A stretch of 7,352 nucleotides of DNA from Methanoregula sp. (GTDB lineage Archaea; Halobacteriota; Methanomicrobia; Methanomicrobiales; Methanospirillaceae), in NCBI GenBank assembly GCA_003157895.1, contig PMKW01000163.1:1-7352 (forward strand). Direction: 5' to 3'. Both the position numbers and the translations under genes were made by a program. Below the pieces are notes generated by a model. The model had not been told where the DNA came from. It saw only the letters and a program-made list of their open reading frames with translations, and did no database searches. This document shows, piece after piece, positions 1 through 6,579 of this stretch (position 1 is the stretch's first letter; each line of letters starts with the position of its first letter).

Positions 1-1173
1 CAGATCACCCAGTACGACAAGCCGCTCGCAGAGGGCGGGTACTTAGAGATCGAGAGCGACGAGGGGGGGGAGCGAAAGATCCGGCTCACCCGGATCCATG
101 TCGAGGAGGACCCGGGCCGGCTCGTCCACATGGGCAATGCCGAGCGGGGCAAGTACTCGCTGGTCGACTACAACCGTGCCGGCATTCCGCTCATCGAGAT
201 CGTCTCGGAACCCGACATGCGGTCGCCCAGGGAAGCCCGGAAGTTCTTGAACAAACTCCGTGCAACTCTTGAATACCTGAACGTCTTCGACTCCGAGAAG
301 GAGGGGTCCATCCGTGTCGATGCCAATATTTCGATTGTGGGCAACGAACGCGTGGAGGTCAAGAACATCACCTCCTACAAGGGCGTTGAGAAGGCGCTCA
401 CATTTGAAGTTACCCGGCAGAAGAACCTGATCCGGCGCGGCCAGAAGATCGAGCGTGAGACCCGCCATTACCTTGAGGCAAGGGGCATCACCCAGTCAGC
501 CCGGTCAAAGGAGCAGGAGCACGATTATCGATACTTCCCGGAACCGGACCTCCGTCCCCTCCGCGTGAAATCATGGCTGGACAAAATCGTCCTGCCCGAA
601 CTTCCCGATGCCCGCCGCGAGCGGTTCATGAAGGATTATGGCTGCTCGCTTTCCCATGCCCGGACCCTGACCGGCGAACTGAAACTCGCCAACTTCTTTG
701 AGAAGGTCGTTGCATCCGATAAACCGGGACTCTCCCCCCTTGCATCCACCTGGATAGCCGACACCCTGATCGGCGAGCTGAACTACCGCGACATGAGCCT
801 TGATAAGGTCGAACCCGCTGCTATGACCGGCCTTGTTCAAATCTTAAAAGCAGGAACGATAACTGATAAAAGCGGGGTCGAGGTTCTCCGGATTCTGCTC
901 GACCAGCGGCTGAAGAACGATCCTGTTGAGACACCGGCCGGTATCGTCCAGCGGCTGAACCTTGCGAAGACAAGCGGGGATTCCCGTGCAATCGCAGATG
1001 CCATTGAAGAGGCCATCAATGAGAACCCCAGGGCACTCGAGGACTACCAGTCCGGCAAGACCGGAGCGCTCAACTTCCTTGTCGGGCAGATCATGAAGAA
1101 GACCCGCGGGAAAGCAGACCCGGGCACGCTGAACCGGATGCTCACCGAAGCCCTGAAGAAAAGGGAGGCGTAA
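1..1173 (+). CDS. gatB: Asp/Glu-tRNA amidotransferase subunit B (3' part)
   Basis: Subunit B of the GatCAB amidotransferase, which activates misacylated tRNA with ATP and, with ammonia from GatA, converts Asp-tRNA(Asn) to Asn-tRNA(Asn) (and in bacteria Glu-tRNA(Gln) to Gln-tRNA). Archaea normally use GatDE for Gln, so the Asn role is the likelier one here (family knowledge). The frame is open from base 1 and already reads QITQYDKPLA, a conserved stretch lying about 90 residues into bacterial GatB, so roughly that many residues lie upstream of the window; 390 residues are present. Visible family blocks: EEDPGRLVH, SLVDYNRAGIPLIEIVSEPD (cradle domain, about nt 154-213), EGSIRVDANIS, HDYRYFPEPDL (nt 520-552), and a C-terminal tRNA-binding helical/tail domain ending GALNFLVGQIMKKTRGKA. 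An ATG at 130 is internal, not the start. topA begins 4 bases after the stop, suggesting one transcript. Confidence 0.97.
   Translation, partial: QITQYDKPLAEGGYLEIESDEGGERKIRLTRIHVEEDPGRLVHMGNAERGKYSLVDYNRAGIPLIEIVSEPDMRSPREARKFLNKLRATLEYLNVFDSEKEGSIRVDANISIVGNERVEVKNITSYKGVEKALTFEVTRQKNLIRRGQKIERETRHYLEARGITQSARSKEQEHDYRYFPEPDLRPLRVKSWLDKIVLPELPDARRERFMKDYGCSLSHARTLTGELKLANFFEKVVASDKPGLSPLASTWIADTLIGELNYRDMSLDKVEPAAMTGLVQILKAGTITDKSGVEVLRILLDQRLKNDPVETPAGIVQRLNLAKTSGDSRAIADAIEEAINENPRALEDYQSGKTGALNFLVGQIMKKTRGKADPGTLNRMLTEALKKREA
1163..1168 (+). promoter_or_regulatory. Shine-Dalgarno site for topA
   Basis: GGGAGG lies inside the last codons of gatB, 9 bases before the GTG at 1178. It supports the GTG as the topA start and translational coupling to gatB. 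Confidence 0.75.
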
Positions 1174-1177
1174 CTTC

Positions 1178-4000
1178 GTGCACCTGATCGTTGCAGAAAA
1201 GAACATCTCGGCCCGCCGCATTGCGGAGATATTAGGCGAAGGAAAAAAGATCACCGAACACAAGGACGCCGGTGTTTCGACCTACAGTTTCGGCGATGTC
1301 GTCACCATCGGTCTCCGGGGCCATGTAGTGGAGATCGATTTCGAGCCGGGTTACCAGAACTGGCGGAGCGAGGAGTACACCCCGCGGAGCCTGATCGATG
1401 CAAAGACCATCAAGGTGCCTACCGAGAAGAAGATCGTCGCCCTCCTCCAGAAGCAGGCAAAGAAAGCCGACCGGGTCACGATTGCAACGGACTTTGATAC
1501 GGAAGGAGAACTGATTGGCAAAGAGGCCTTCGAGCTCGTCCGTGCCGTGAATAAGAAGGTGCCTGTTGATCGGGCGCGGTTCTCAGCCATCACGAAAGGT
1601 GAACTCCAGCACGCCTTTGCCAACACCACGGAACTCGATTTCGCCCTTGCGGCAGCCGGAGAGGCCCGGCAATCGATCGACCTGATGTGGGGCGCATCGC
1701 TCACCCGCTTCATCTCGCTGGCGGCAAGACGGGGGGGCCAGAACATCCTCTCGGTCGGCAGGGTGCAGAGCCCGACGCTCTCCATGATCGTCGACCGCGA
1801 GAAGGAGATCGAAGCGTTCGTGCCGGAAAAATACTGGCAGCTCGCTCTTTTCACCGAGAAATCCGGCGAACAGATCGAGGTACGCCATACCCATGGGCGG
1901 TTCCGCGACAAGGCAGAGGCAGAGGATGCACGCAACCGGACCAAGGAGCCGCTCGTTGTCACCGAAGTGAAGGAGGGCACGAAGCAGGACCGGGCGCCGT
2001 CACCGTTCGATACCACGACCTTTATCGTCGCGGCAGCACGACTCGGGTTTTCGGCAGCGAATGCAATGCGGATTGCCGAAGACCTGTATATGAACGGTTT
2101 CATCTCCTACCCGAGGACCGACAACACCGTATACCCGGCCTCGCTGGACATTGACGGGATCTTAAAGACCCTGCGTACCTCCCCGTTCAGAAAGGATGTG
2201 GAATGGACCCTTGCGAACCGTCGGCAGGTCCCGACCCGCGGAAAAAAGCTGACCACCGACCACCCGCCCATCCACCCGACCGGATCCGCAACCCGCGAGC
2301 AGCTGGGCGATGATACGTTCAAGGTCTACGAGCTCGTGCTCCGCCGCTTCCTCGCGACCCTTGCGCCGGACGCGATGTGGAAGACCTTAAAGATCCTCTT
2401 TGTCGCAGGCAGCGAGGAGTACACGGCCACCGGCGGCCAGCTGCTTATACCCGGCTGGCATGCGGTGTACCCGTTTTCCGAGGCAAAAGAAGTGGTCCTG
2501 CCCGCGTTTTCGACCGGTGAGAAACTGCCGGTGAAAAAAGTAACCCTTGATGAGAAGGAGACGCAGCCGCCTGCCCGCTATACCCAGAGCAAGCTGATCC
2601 AGAGAATGGAGGAACTCGGCCTCGGGACCAAGAGTACCCGGCACGAGGTGATCGCGAAGCTGGTTTCCCGGAAGTACGTGGAAGGCAACCCGCTGCGCCC
2701 GACCCTCGTGGGAAGAGTGGTTACTGAATCGCTCGAACAGCATGCCGACGCTGTGACCCGGCCGGAGATGACCCAGAAGATCGAAGCGCACATGCAGCTG
2801 ATCAAGGAGAGCAGGCAGACCCGGGAAGATGTAATAAGGGAGTCTCGCGAGATGCTCCATAAGGCCTTCGACCAGCTCGAGGCCAACGAGCAGGTTATCG
2901 GAGACGACATCCGTAACCGCACTGCTGAGGAGATGAATCTCGGGAAGTGCCCGGTCTGCGGAGGCATGCTCGCCATCAAGCACCTGCGGGGCAATACCCA
3001 GTTCATCGGCTGCTCACACTACCCTGACTGCAGTTTCAACATCGGCCTGCCCATGGCCCAGTGGGGTTTTGCGGTGCGGACCGACGATATCTGCGATAAG
3101 CATCACCTCAATTTTGTCCGGCTCGTCCGGAAAGGGGCCCGCCCATGGGATATCGGCTGCCCGCTCTGCCACCATATCGATTCCAACCGGGAGTCTTTGT
3201 CGGAGATATCGTCCATGACTCCTGTACTGGCGGAAAATATCCTTGCTCACCACATCTACACCGTGGCCGAACTCGCCCGCAGCGTGCCGGAGGATCTCGC
3301 AAAACGGCTTTCGATCCCGCAGGCAGATGCCGGCCGGTTAGTCACTGAAGCAGGGATTATCTTAGAGAAACTCCGCAAAAGGTCGGAGTGCCGCAAGTTC
3401 CTGCGCGAACGTCTTATTCCCCGGAAGGGTCGCAGTTATGCAAAGATCATGGACTGCTTAAAAGCGCAGGGCATCACGGAACTTGCCGGCCTTGCCCACG
3501 CAGAGCCGGCATCCCTGAAAACCGCCGGGATCGGCGATGCTGAAGCCGGCCAAGTCCTCACCGAGGCAAAGAACGTTTATTACGGACAAGTGCTCCGCGG
3601 GATGGGTATCCCGGCAGTCAGCCTGAAAAAGTACCTTACTGCCGGCTTTACTACCCCGGATGCCTTCTGCGAGCTTGCGCCGGAGACCCTGAGCGAACGG
3701 ACCGGCATGTCGCTTGGGACTGTCCAGAAGCATGTTGCCATAGTCTGCAAAGCGCTGGACAAGCCCGCCCCGAAGAAAGTTTCGAAGATCCAGACCGAGA
3801 AAGGGAGAAAGGAGTTACTCACGATAAAAGGGCTGGGCGAGCAGGCCGCAGAGAAGCTGATCCTTGCCGGTATCACCGATAGCAAGTCACTCCTTGCTGC
3901 AGACCCGCAAACGGTGGCATCGGATAGCGGTATTCCCGAACAGAAGATCCGGGATTACCAGGCTATCTTCCGGAAAAAGAAGGATATCATCCAGATCTGA
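1178..4000 (+). CDS. topA: Type IA DNA topoisomerase I with zinc ribbons and a tandem helix-hairpin-helix tail
   Basis: Relaxes negatively supercoiled DNA by transient single-strand cleavage through a 5'-phosphotyrosine. The 940-residue protein starts at GTG with MHLIVAEKN, the usual first TOPRIM strand. TOPRIM: E7 and the DFDTE acidic motif D105, D107, E109. Core: GRVQSPTL at 194-201, the active-site block FISYPRTD with catalytic Y311 and R313, and GLGTKSTR at 481-488. A four-cysteine ribbon follows (C591, C594, C612, C618), then a second irregular metal-site candidate (C639, H642, C661, C664). Residues about 680-931 hold four related units of roughly 50 residues with helix-hairpin-helix character (680-729, 753-800, 809-857, 880-931); the last contains a canonical IKGLGEQAAEKL hairpin. 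The tail is basic and probably binds DNA. The protein is longer than the bacterial and many archaeal enzymes because of this tail. No frameshift is seen. It is probably co-transcribed with gatB. Confidence 0.96.
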   Translation: MHLIVAEKNISARRIAEILGEGKKITEHKDAGVSTYSFGDVVTIGLRGHVVEIDFEPGYQNWRSEEYTPRSLIDAKTIKVPTEKKIVALLQKQAKKADRVTIATDFDTEGELIGKEAFELVRAVNKKVPVDRARFSAITKGELQHAFANTTELDFALAAAGEARQSIDLMWGASLTRFISLAARRGGQNILSVGRVQSPTLSMIVDREKEIEAFVPEKYWQLALFTEKSGEQIEVRHTHGRFRDKAEAEDARNRTKEPLVVTEVKEGTKQDRAPSPFDTTTFIVAAARLGFSAANAMRIAEDLYMNGFISYPRTDNTVYPASLDIDGILKTLRTSPFRKDVEWTLANRRQVPTRGKKLTTDHPPIHPTGSATREQLGDDTFKVYELVLRRFLATLAPDAMWKTLKILFVAGSEEYTATGGQLLIPGWHAVYPFSEAKEVVLPAFSTGEKLPVKKVTLDEKETQPPARYTQSKLIQRMEELGLGTKSTRHEVIAKLVSRKYVEGNPLRPTLVGRVVTESLEQHADAVTRPEMTQKIEAHMQLIKESRQTREDVIRESREMLHKAFDQLEANEQVIGDDIRNRTAEEMNLGKCPVCGGMLAIKHLRGNTQFIGCSHYPDCSFNIGLPMAQWGFAVRTDDICDKHHLNFVRLVRKGARPWDIGCPLCHHIDSNRESLSEISSMTPVLAENILAHHIYTVAELARSVPEDLAKRLSIPQADAGRLVTEAGIILEKLRKRSECRKFLRERLIPRKGRSYAKIMDCLKAQGITELAGLAHAEPASLKTAGIGDAEAGQVLTEAKNVYYGQVLRGMGIPAVSLKKYLTAGFTTPDAFCELAPETLSERTGMSLGTVQKHVAIVCKALDKPAPKKVSKIQTEKGRKELLTIKGLGEQAAEKLILAGITDSKSLLAADPQTVASDSGIPEQKIRDYQAIFRKKKDIIQI

Positions 4001-4019
4001 TCTTTTTTATTCTCTTTTT
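4001..4019 (+). terminator. T-rich archaeal terminator of gatB-topA
   Basis: Directly after the topA stop codon the coding strand carries T6 and T5 runs separated by a few bases. Archaeal RNA polymerase terminates at such T-rich tracts without needing a hairpin. A small inverted repeat (TGAGA at 4026-4030 with TCTCA at 4036-4040) follows but lies downstream of the T tract. Confidence 0.6.
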
Positions 4020-4135
4020 CGCTCATGAGAAATTCTCTCAATATTTCTGATGCTCTTTTGGGCATCCCCATATTGTCATAATCACTCAGAATGTCAGCGG
4101 GGAACTCGTGATGAACCGGAATTAAAGGGTGGTAA

Positions 4136-4184
4136 GGGGGGGCTCTCTTTGGGCTGCCTGCCCCACCGGGGGAAAGAGGGGGGC
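4136..4184. repeat. GC-rich inverted repeat / hairpin with G runs
   Basis: CTCTCTTT (4143-4150) can pair with AAAGAGGG (4173-4180), 8 bp including one G-U. Inside, GGGC (4151-4154) pairs with GCCC (4160-4163), or CCCC (4161-4164) with GGGG (4168-4171). G runs of 7, 3, 5 and 6 occur at 4136-4142, 4151-4153, 4168-4172 and 4178-4183, so an alternative G-quadruplex on the + strand is possible. No T run follows directly, so it does not look like an intrinsic terminator. Function unknown. Confidence 0.55.
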
Positions 4185-4253
4185 ACACTCGTAATTTTCT
4201 GAAAAAGTAAATACTGAATCCAAACAGATTATCTATGGAGTTCTTTTTTTCCT

Positions 4254-4262
4254 AATATAAAT
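4254..4262 (+). promoter_or_regulatory. Candidate TATA box for the GGGP synthase-trmJ operon
   Basis: AATATAAAT lies after a T7 run and is the best TATA-like match in the gap. It would put transcription start near 4283-4288, giving a leader of roughly 110 bases. A weaker alternative, TTTATG at 4361-4366, would give an almost leaderless transcript. Judged by eye only. Confidence 0.35.
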
Positions 4263-4389
4263 GAGATACCAACACCGGCATTGACAAAAATGCATGGCAG
4301 ATTAATTAACTCTCCCCATTGCAAAATAACCAAGCAGCATCTCCCGCTATGTCCCACCGGTTTATGAGAATGGAAAGCACACGTACCTA

Positions 4390-4394
4390 GTGAT
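4390..4394 (+). promoter_or_regulatory. Shine-Dalgarno-like GTGAT that decides the GGGP synthase start
   Basis: GTGAT matches the 3' half of the archaeal GGAGGTGAT ribosome-binding consensus and ends 4 bases before the ATG at 4399. The GTG at 4390 is also an in-frame possible start, but reading it as part of the binding site and starting at 4399 gives MKWKDWVH, the usual N-terminus of the family. Confidence 0.45.
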
Positions 4395-4398
4395 TACG

Positions 4399-5085
4399 AT
4401 GAAATGGAAAGACTGGGTGCACGTGACCAAGCTCGACCCCGACAAACAGCTGAAGCCCGGGGATATTGATGCAATTGCGGCCAGCGGCACGGATGCCTTG
4501 ATGCTCTCGGGCACGCTGAACGTGACGGTTGAGAACCTTGCGATGCTCCAAAAGCAGCTGAAGGTTTATGACCTGCCGCTCGTGATGGAGCCAGCAGGTC
4601 CCGAGGCCGTGCTGATGCAGGGGATCGACTACATTTTTGTGCCCAGCGTATTGAACACCACCGATGTAGTCTGGATCGTCGGGAAACACCAGGCGTGGGT
4701 CCGGCAACAGATGGGGAAGATCCCCTGGGAATATATTGTGCCCGAGGCCTATATCGTCCTCAACCCGGACTCTTCCGTTGGCAAAGTGACCAGATCGGTC
4801 TGCGACCTGAAAGCGGAGGAGGTCGTAGCGTACGTGACCGTAGCCGATCGCTATTTCCATTTCCCGATCGTTTACATCGAGTACAGCGGCATATACGGCA
4901 ACCCGGCAGTCGTGAAAGCTGCTTCCGATGCTATCGACCACGCGACCCTCTACTATGGCGGGGGTATCAACTCAGCGGAGAAAGCGGCCGAGATGAGCAA
5001 ATATGCCGACACGATCGTGGTCGGGAACGCGGTCTATGACCAGGGTGCCGCGGTCCTGAAAGCAACCGTGGATGCTATCCAGTAA
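4399..5085 (+). CDS. Geranylgeranylglyceryl phosphate synthase
   Basis: Catalyses the first committed step of archaeal membrane-lipid synthesis: sn-glycerol-1-phosphate plus geranylgeranyl diphosphate gives 3-O-geranylgeranylglyceryl phosphate, forming the archaeal ether bond. The 228-residue product has the normal length for this TIM-barrel family (PcrB/GGGPS) and follows the Archaeoglobus-type sequence as I recall it throughout. Visible blocks: VTKLDPDK at 9-16 (acidic, metal/substrate site), SGTDALMLSGTLNVT, YIFVPSVLNT, AYIVLNPDSSVGKVT, the substrate-pocket motif YIEYSGIYGNP, the phosphate-binding YYGGGIN and the closing TIVVGNAVYD. ATG 4399 is chosen over GTG 4390 because family members begin with the equivalent of MKWKDW. 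The next gene starts 6 bases after the stop, so the two are almost certainly co-transcribed. Intact; no missing key motif. Confidence 0.95.
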   Translation: MKWKDWVHVTKLDPDKQLKPGDIDAIAASGTDALMLSGTLNVTVENLAMLQKQLKVYDLPLVMEPAGPEAVLMQGIDYIFVPSVLNTTDVVWIVGKHQAWVRQQMGKIPWEYIVPEAYIVLNPDSSVGKVTRSVCDLKAEEVVAYVTVADRYFHFPIVYIEYSGIYGNPAVVKAASDAIDHATLYYGGGINSAEKAAEMSKYADTIVVGNAVYDQGAAVLKATVDAIQ

Positions 5086-5091
5086 TTTTTT

Positions 5092-5862
5092 ATGCCCGCA
5101 ATCGATATCGTGCTGGTGGCCCCGATTTACGAGGGAAACGTGGGGTTCTGTGCACGCGTGATGAAAAATTTCGGGTTTTCCCGTCTCGTACTCATCGACC
5201 CGTGCCCGCTGGGAAATGAGGCGAAAGCCCGGGCTTCCCATGCGCAGGACGTGCTTGCCGCTGCCGAGACCTGTTCAATCGAGGACGTCTTTTCCCGCAG
5301 CAATATCGTCATCGCGACCACCGGGACCGTGAGCAAATCAGTCTGCCATGCCATGCGCATGCCATTCTATTCACCAGAAGAACTCCGCGAACGGGTGAAG
5401 GACGCGGACGGGCGCATCTCGATCCTGTTCGGGCGCGAGAACTGGGGGCTCAACAATGAGGAGGTGAAAAGGAGCGACATGGTCTGCACAATCCCGACTG
5501 CGGAGGAGTACCCGATCCTCAACCTCTCGCACGCGGTCGGTGTCGTCTGTTACGAACTTTCGGACATGCCCCTGCCCGCATTCCAGCTTGCATCGCCAAC
5601 GGATATGGGATACCTGTATAGTCATATAGACCGGTACCTCGACACGATCCACCACCCGAAGTTCAAGCGGGAGAACACCATGATCCTCATCCGCCGCATT
5701 CTCGGCCGGGCAAACCTGACCACCCGCGAGGCAAGCACGCTCCATGGCCTTTTGCGCAGGAGCGAATGGCACATCGACCCGTCATCGCTCGACCGGGACA
5801 AGACAGGGGGCCGAAACCTGGAGGAGGGGAGGGATGCCGAGCCGGATCCGCAGGATCAGTAA
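5092..5862 (+). CDS. trmJ: TrmJ-type SPOUT tRNA 2'-O-methyltransferase
   Basis: Predicted S-adenosylmethionine-dependent 2'-O-ribose methyltransferase of the SPOUT (trefoil-knot) class; archaeal TrmJ modifies the nucleotide at tRNA position 32 (family knowledge). The 256-residue product shows the three SPOUT motifs in order: motif 1 with EGNVGFCARVMKNFGF at 14-29 (N16, R22), motif 2 FGRENWGL at 113-120 (R115, E116), and motif 3 from C132 through IPTAEEYPILNLSHAV (N144, L145, S146). Residues about 165-240 form a charged helical C-terminal extension, and the last 20 or so are polar and probably disordered. It starts 6 bases after the GGGP synthase stop; the spacer is nearly all T with no Shine-Dalgarno match, so translation may depend on coupling. 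The family is clear; the exact tRNA target is inferred. Confidence 0.88.
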   Translation: MPAIDIVLVAPIYEGNVGFCARVMKNFGFSRLVLIDPCPLGNEAKARASHAQDVLAAAETCSIEDVFSRSNIVIATTGTVSKSVCHAMRMPFYSPEELRERVKDADGRISILFGRENWGLNNEEVKRSDMVCTIPTAEEYPILNLSHAVGVVCYELSDMPLPAFQLASPTDMGYLYSHIDRYLDTIHHPKFKRENTMILIRRILGRANLTTREASTLHGLLRRSEWHIDPSSLDRDKTGGRNLEEGRDAEPDPQDQ

Positions 5863-5876
5863 AAATGAGGTTGTGG

Positions 5877-5905
5877 AAATTCCCGCAGTTTTTCGGGAAT
5901 TTTTT
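5877..5905 (+). terminator. Hairpin plus T tract after trmJ
   Basis: AAATTCCCG (5877-5885) and CGGGAATTT (5894-5902) form a perfect 9-bp stem, extendable by G-U pairs, with an 8-base loop, and T6 runs from 5900 to 5905. It resembles a bacterial intrinsic terminator. It starts 15 bases after the trmJ stop and separates that operon from dcd. The 9-base sequence AAAATGAGG occurs on both sides (5862-5870 and 5925-5933). Confidence 0.65.
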
Positions 5906-6000
5906 GATCAGTTCACATACAACCAAAATGAGGAATCCGGTCCGCACGCAGCAGGACTACTGCATGCAGAACCCCTTATGACCGATCAGCACCCAGTGTA

Positions 6001-6004
6001 GAGG
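6001..6004 (+). promoter_or_regulatory. Shine-Dalgarno-like GAGG unusually close to the dcd start
   Basis: GAGG ends only 2 bases before the ATG at 6007, closer than the usual 5-10. The start is nonetheless firm because the protein begins MILVDW, as the family does. A TTATG at 5976-5980, about 27 bases upstream of the ATG, would fit a weak TATA box of a leaderless transcript. Confidence 0.35.
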
Positions 6005-6006
6005 CA

Positions 6007-6564
6007 ATGATTCTCGTAGACTGGCAGCTCCTCGACCGCATCGAACGGGGCCATATCAAAATCGATCCCTACGACAAAAAACTCGTGCAGCCCAACTCTC
6101 TCGATATCCGGCTCGGGAACCATTTCGTCTGGTACAAACCCGGCACTGAGGTCATCGACCCGTACAACCGGGATAGTGTTGTTGCGGGGGTGGAGGAAAC
6201 GCACGCGGAATCCTTTATCCTCAACCCCGGGCAGTTCGTCCTTGCCGAGACCCTTGAATGCATCGAGCTTCCCGACAATATTGTCGCGACCATCGAGGGA
6301 AAATCGAGCATCGCCCGGCTCGGCGTCACGCTCCACCAGACCGGGGGCTGGATCGATGCCGGCTTCCGAGGGACCATCACGCTCGAGATGTGTAACGTGA
6401 ATACCCGCCCGGTGAAGATCTACGCCGGTATGCCCATCGGGCAGCTCGTCTTCTACACCACCGAACGGGCACAGAACCCCTATTTTAAAAAAGGCGATGC
6501 GAAGTATCTCGACCAGCGGCAGGCAACACTCTCGCGGTACCACGCGAACCGTAAAGGGCAGTAA
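6007..6564 (+). CDS. dcd: dCTP deaminase (possibly bifunctional with dUTP diphosphatase activity)
   Basis: Deaminates dCTP to dUTP, feeding thymidylate synthesis; some archaeal and mycobacterial members also hydrolyse dUTP to dUMP. The 185-residue product has the usual length of this homotrimeric family, which shares the dUTPase fold. Visible motifs: N-terminal [30 protein letters not shown]; the phosphate-binding [10 protein letters not shown] (K99, S100, S101, R104); and the active-site block H110[10 protein letters not shown] followed by TITLEM with the catalytic glutamate E127. The GG at 113-114 after T112 is closer to the TAG-type motif of bifunctional enzymes than to the TAH of E. coli Dcd, but this does not prove dUTPase activity. 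It is separated from trmJ by 144 bases and a terminator, so it probably has its own promoter. Confidence 0.94.
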   Translation: MILVDWQLLDRIERGHIKIDPYDKKLVQPNSLDIRLGNHFVWYKPGTEVIDPYNRDSVVAGVEETHAESFILNPGQFVLAETLECIELPDNIVATIEGKSSIARLGVTLHQTGGWIDAGFRGTITLEMCNVNTRPVKIYAGMPIGQLVFYTTERAQNPYFKKGDAKYLDQRQATLSRYHANRKGQ

Positions 6565-6579
6565 ATTCATTCTTTGTTC

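Larger units (their letters stand above)
4001..4398. other. 398-base intergenic region between topA and GGGP synthase
   Basis: I find no credible gene here. Contents in order: the T-rich terminator; hairpins 4026-4040 (TGAGA/TCTCA) and 4049-4066 (GATGC/GCATC, 8-base loop); the strong GC-rich hairpin at 4143-4180 with flanking G runs; an AT-rich stretch with a T7 run at 4244-4250; a TATA-like box at 4254-4262; and about 135 bases of leader before the next gene. A 25-codon open frame (4290-4367) has no ribosome-binding site and no recognisable content. Confidence 0.7.

Noticed and set aside
61..70. Run of eight G in gatB as a frameshift or phase-variation site
   Set aside because: The reading frame is intact and matches the family on both sides (a short Asp-Glu-Gly-Gly-Glu turn); G runs are expected in GC-rich coding sequence.
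1351..2103. Long minus-strand open frame of 250 codons inside topA
   Set aside because: It is the reverse shadow of a strongly conserved topoisomerase core, Ser/Arg-rich, with no motifs; such antisense frames are common in GC-rich genes.
3955..4188. Minus-strand open frame of 77 codons across the topA end and the following gap
   Set aside because: It overlaps the topA 3' end and the T-rich terminator, has a proline/glycine-rich start translated from the GC hairpin, shows no recognisable motif, and I saw no ribosome-binding site.
4290..4367. 25-codon frame in the leader of GGGP synthase
   Set aside because: No ribosome-binding site, no conserved content, and such short frames are expected by chance; kept only as a remote leader-peptide possibility.
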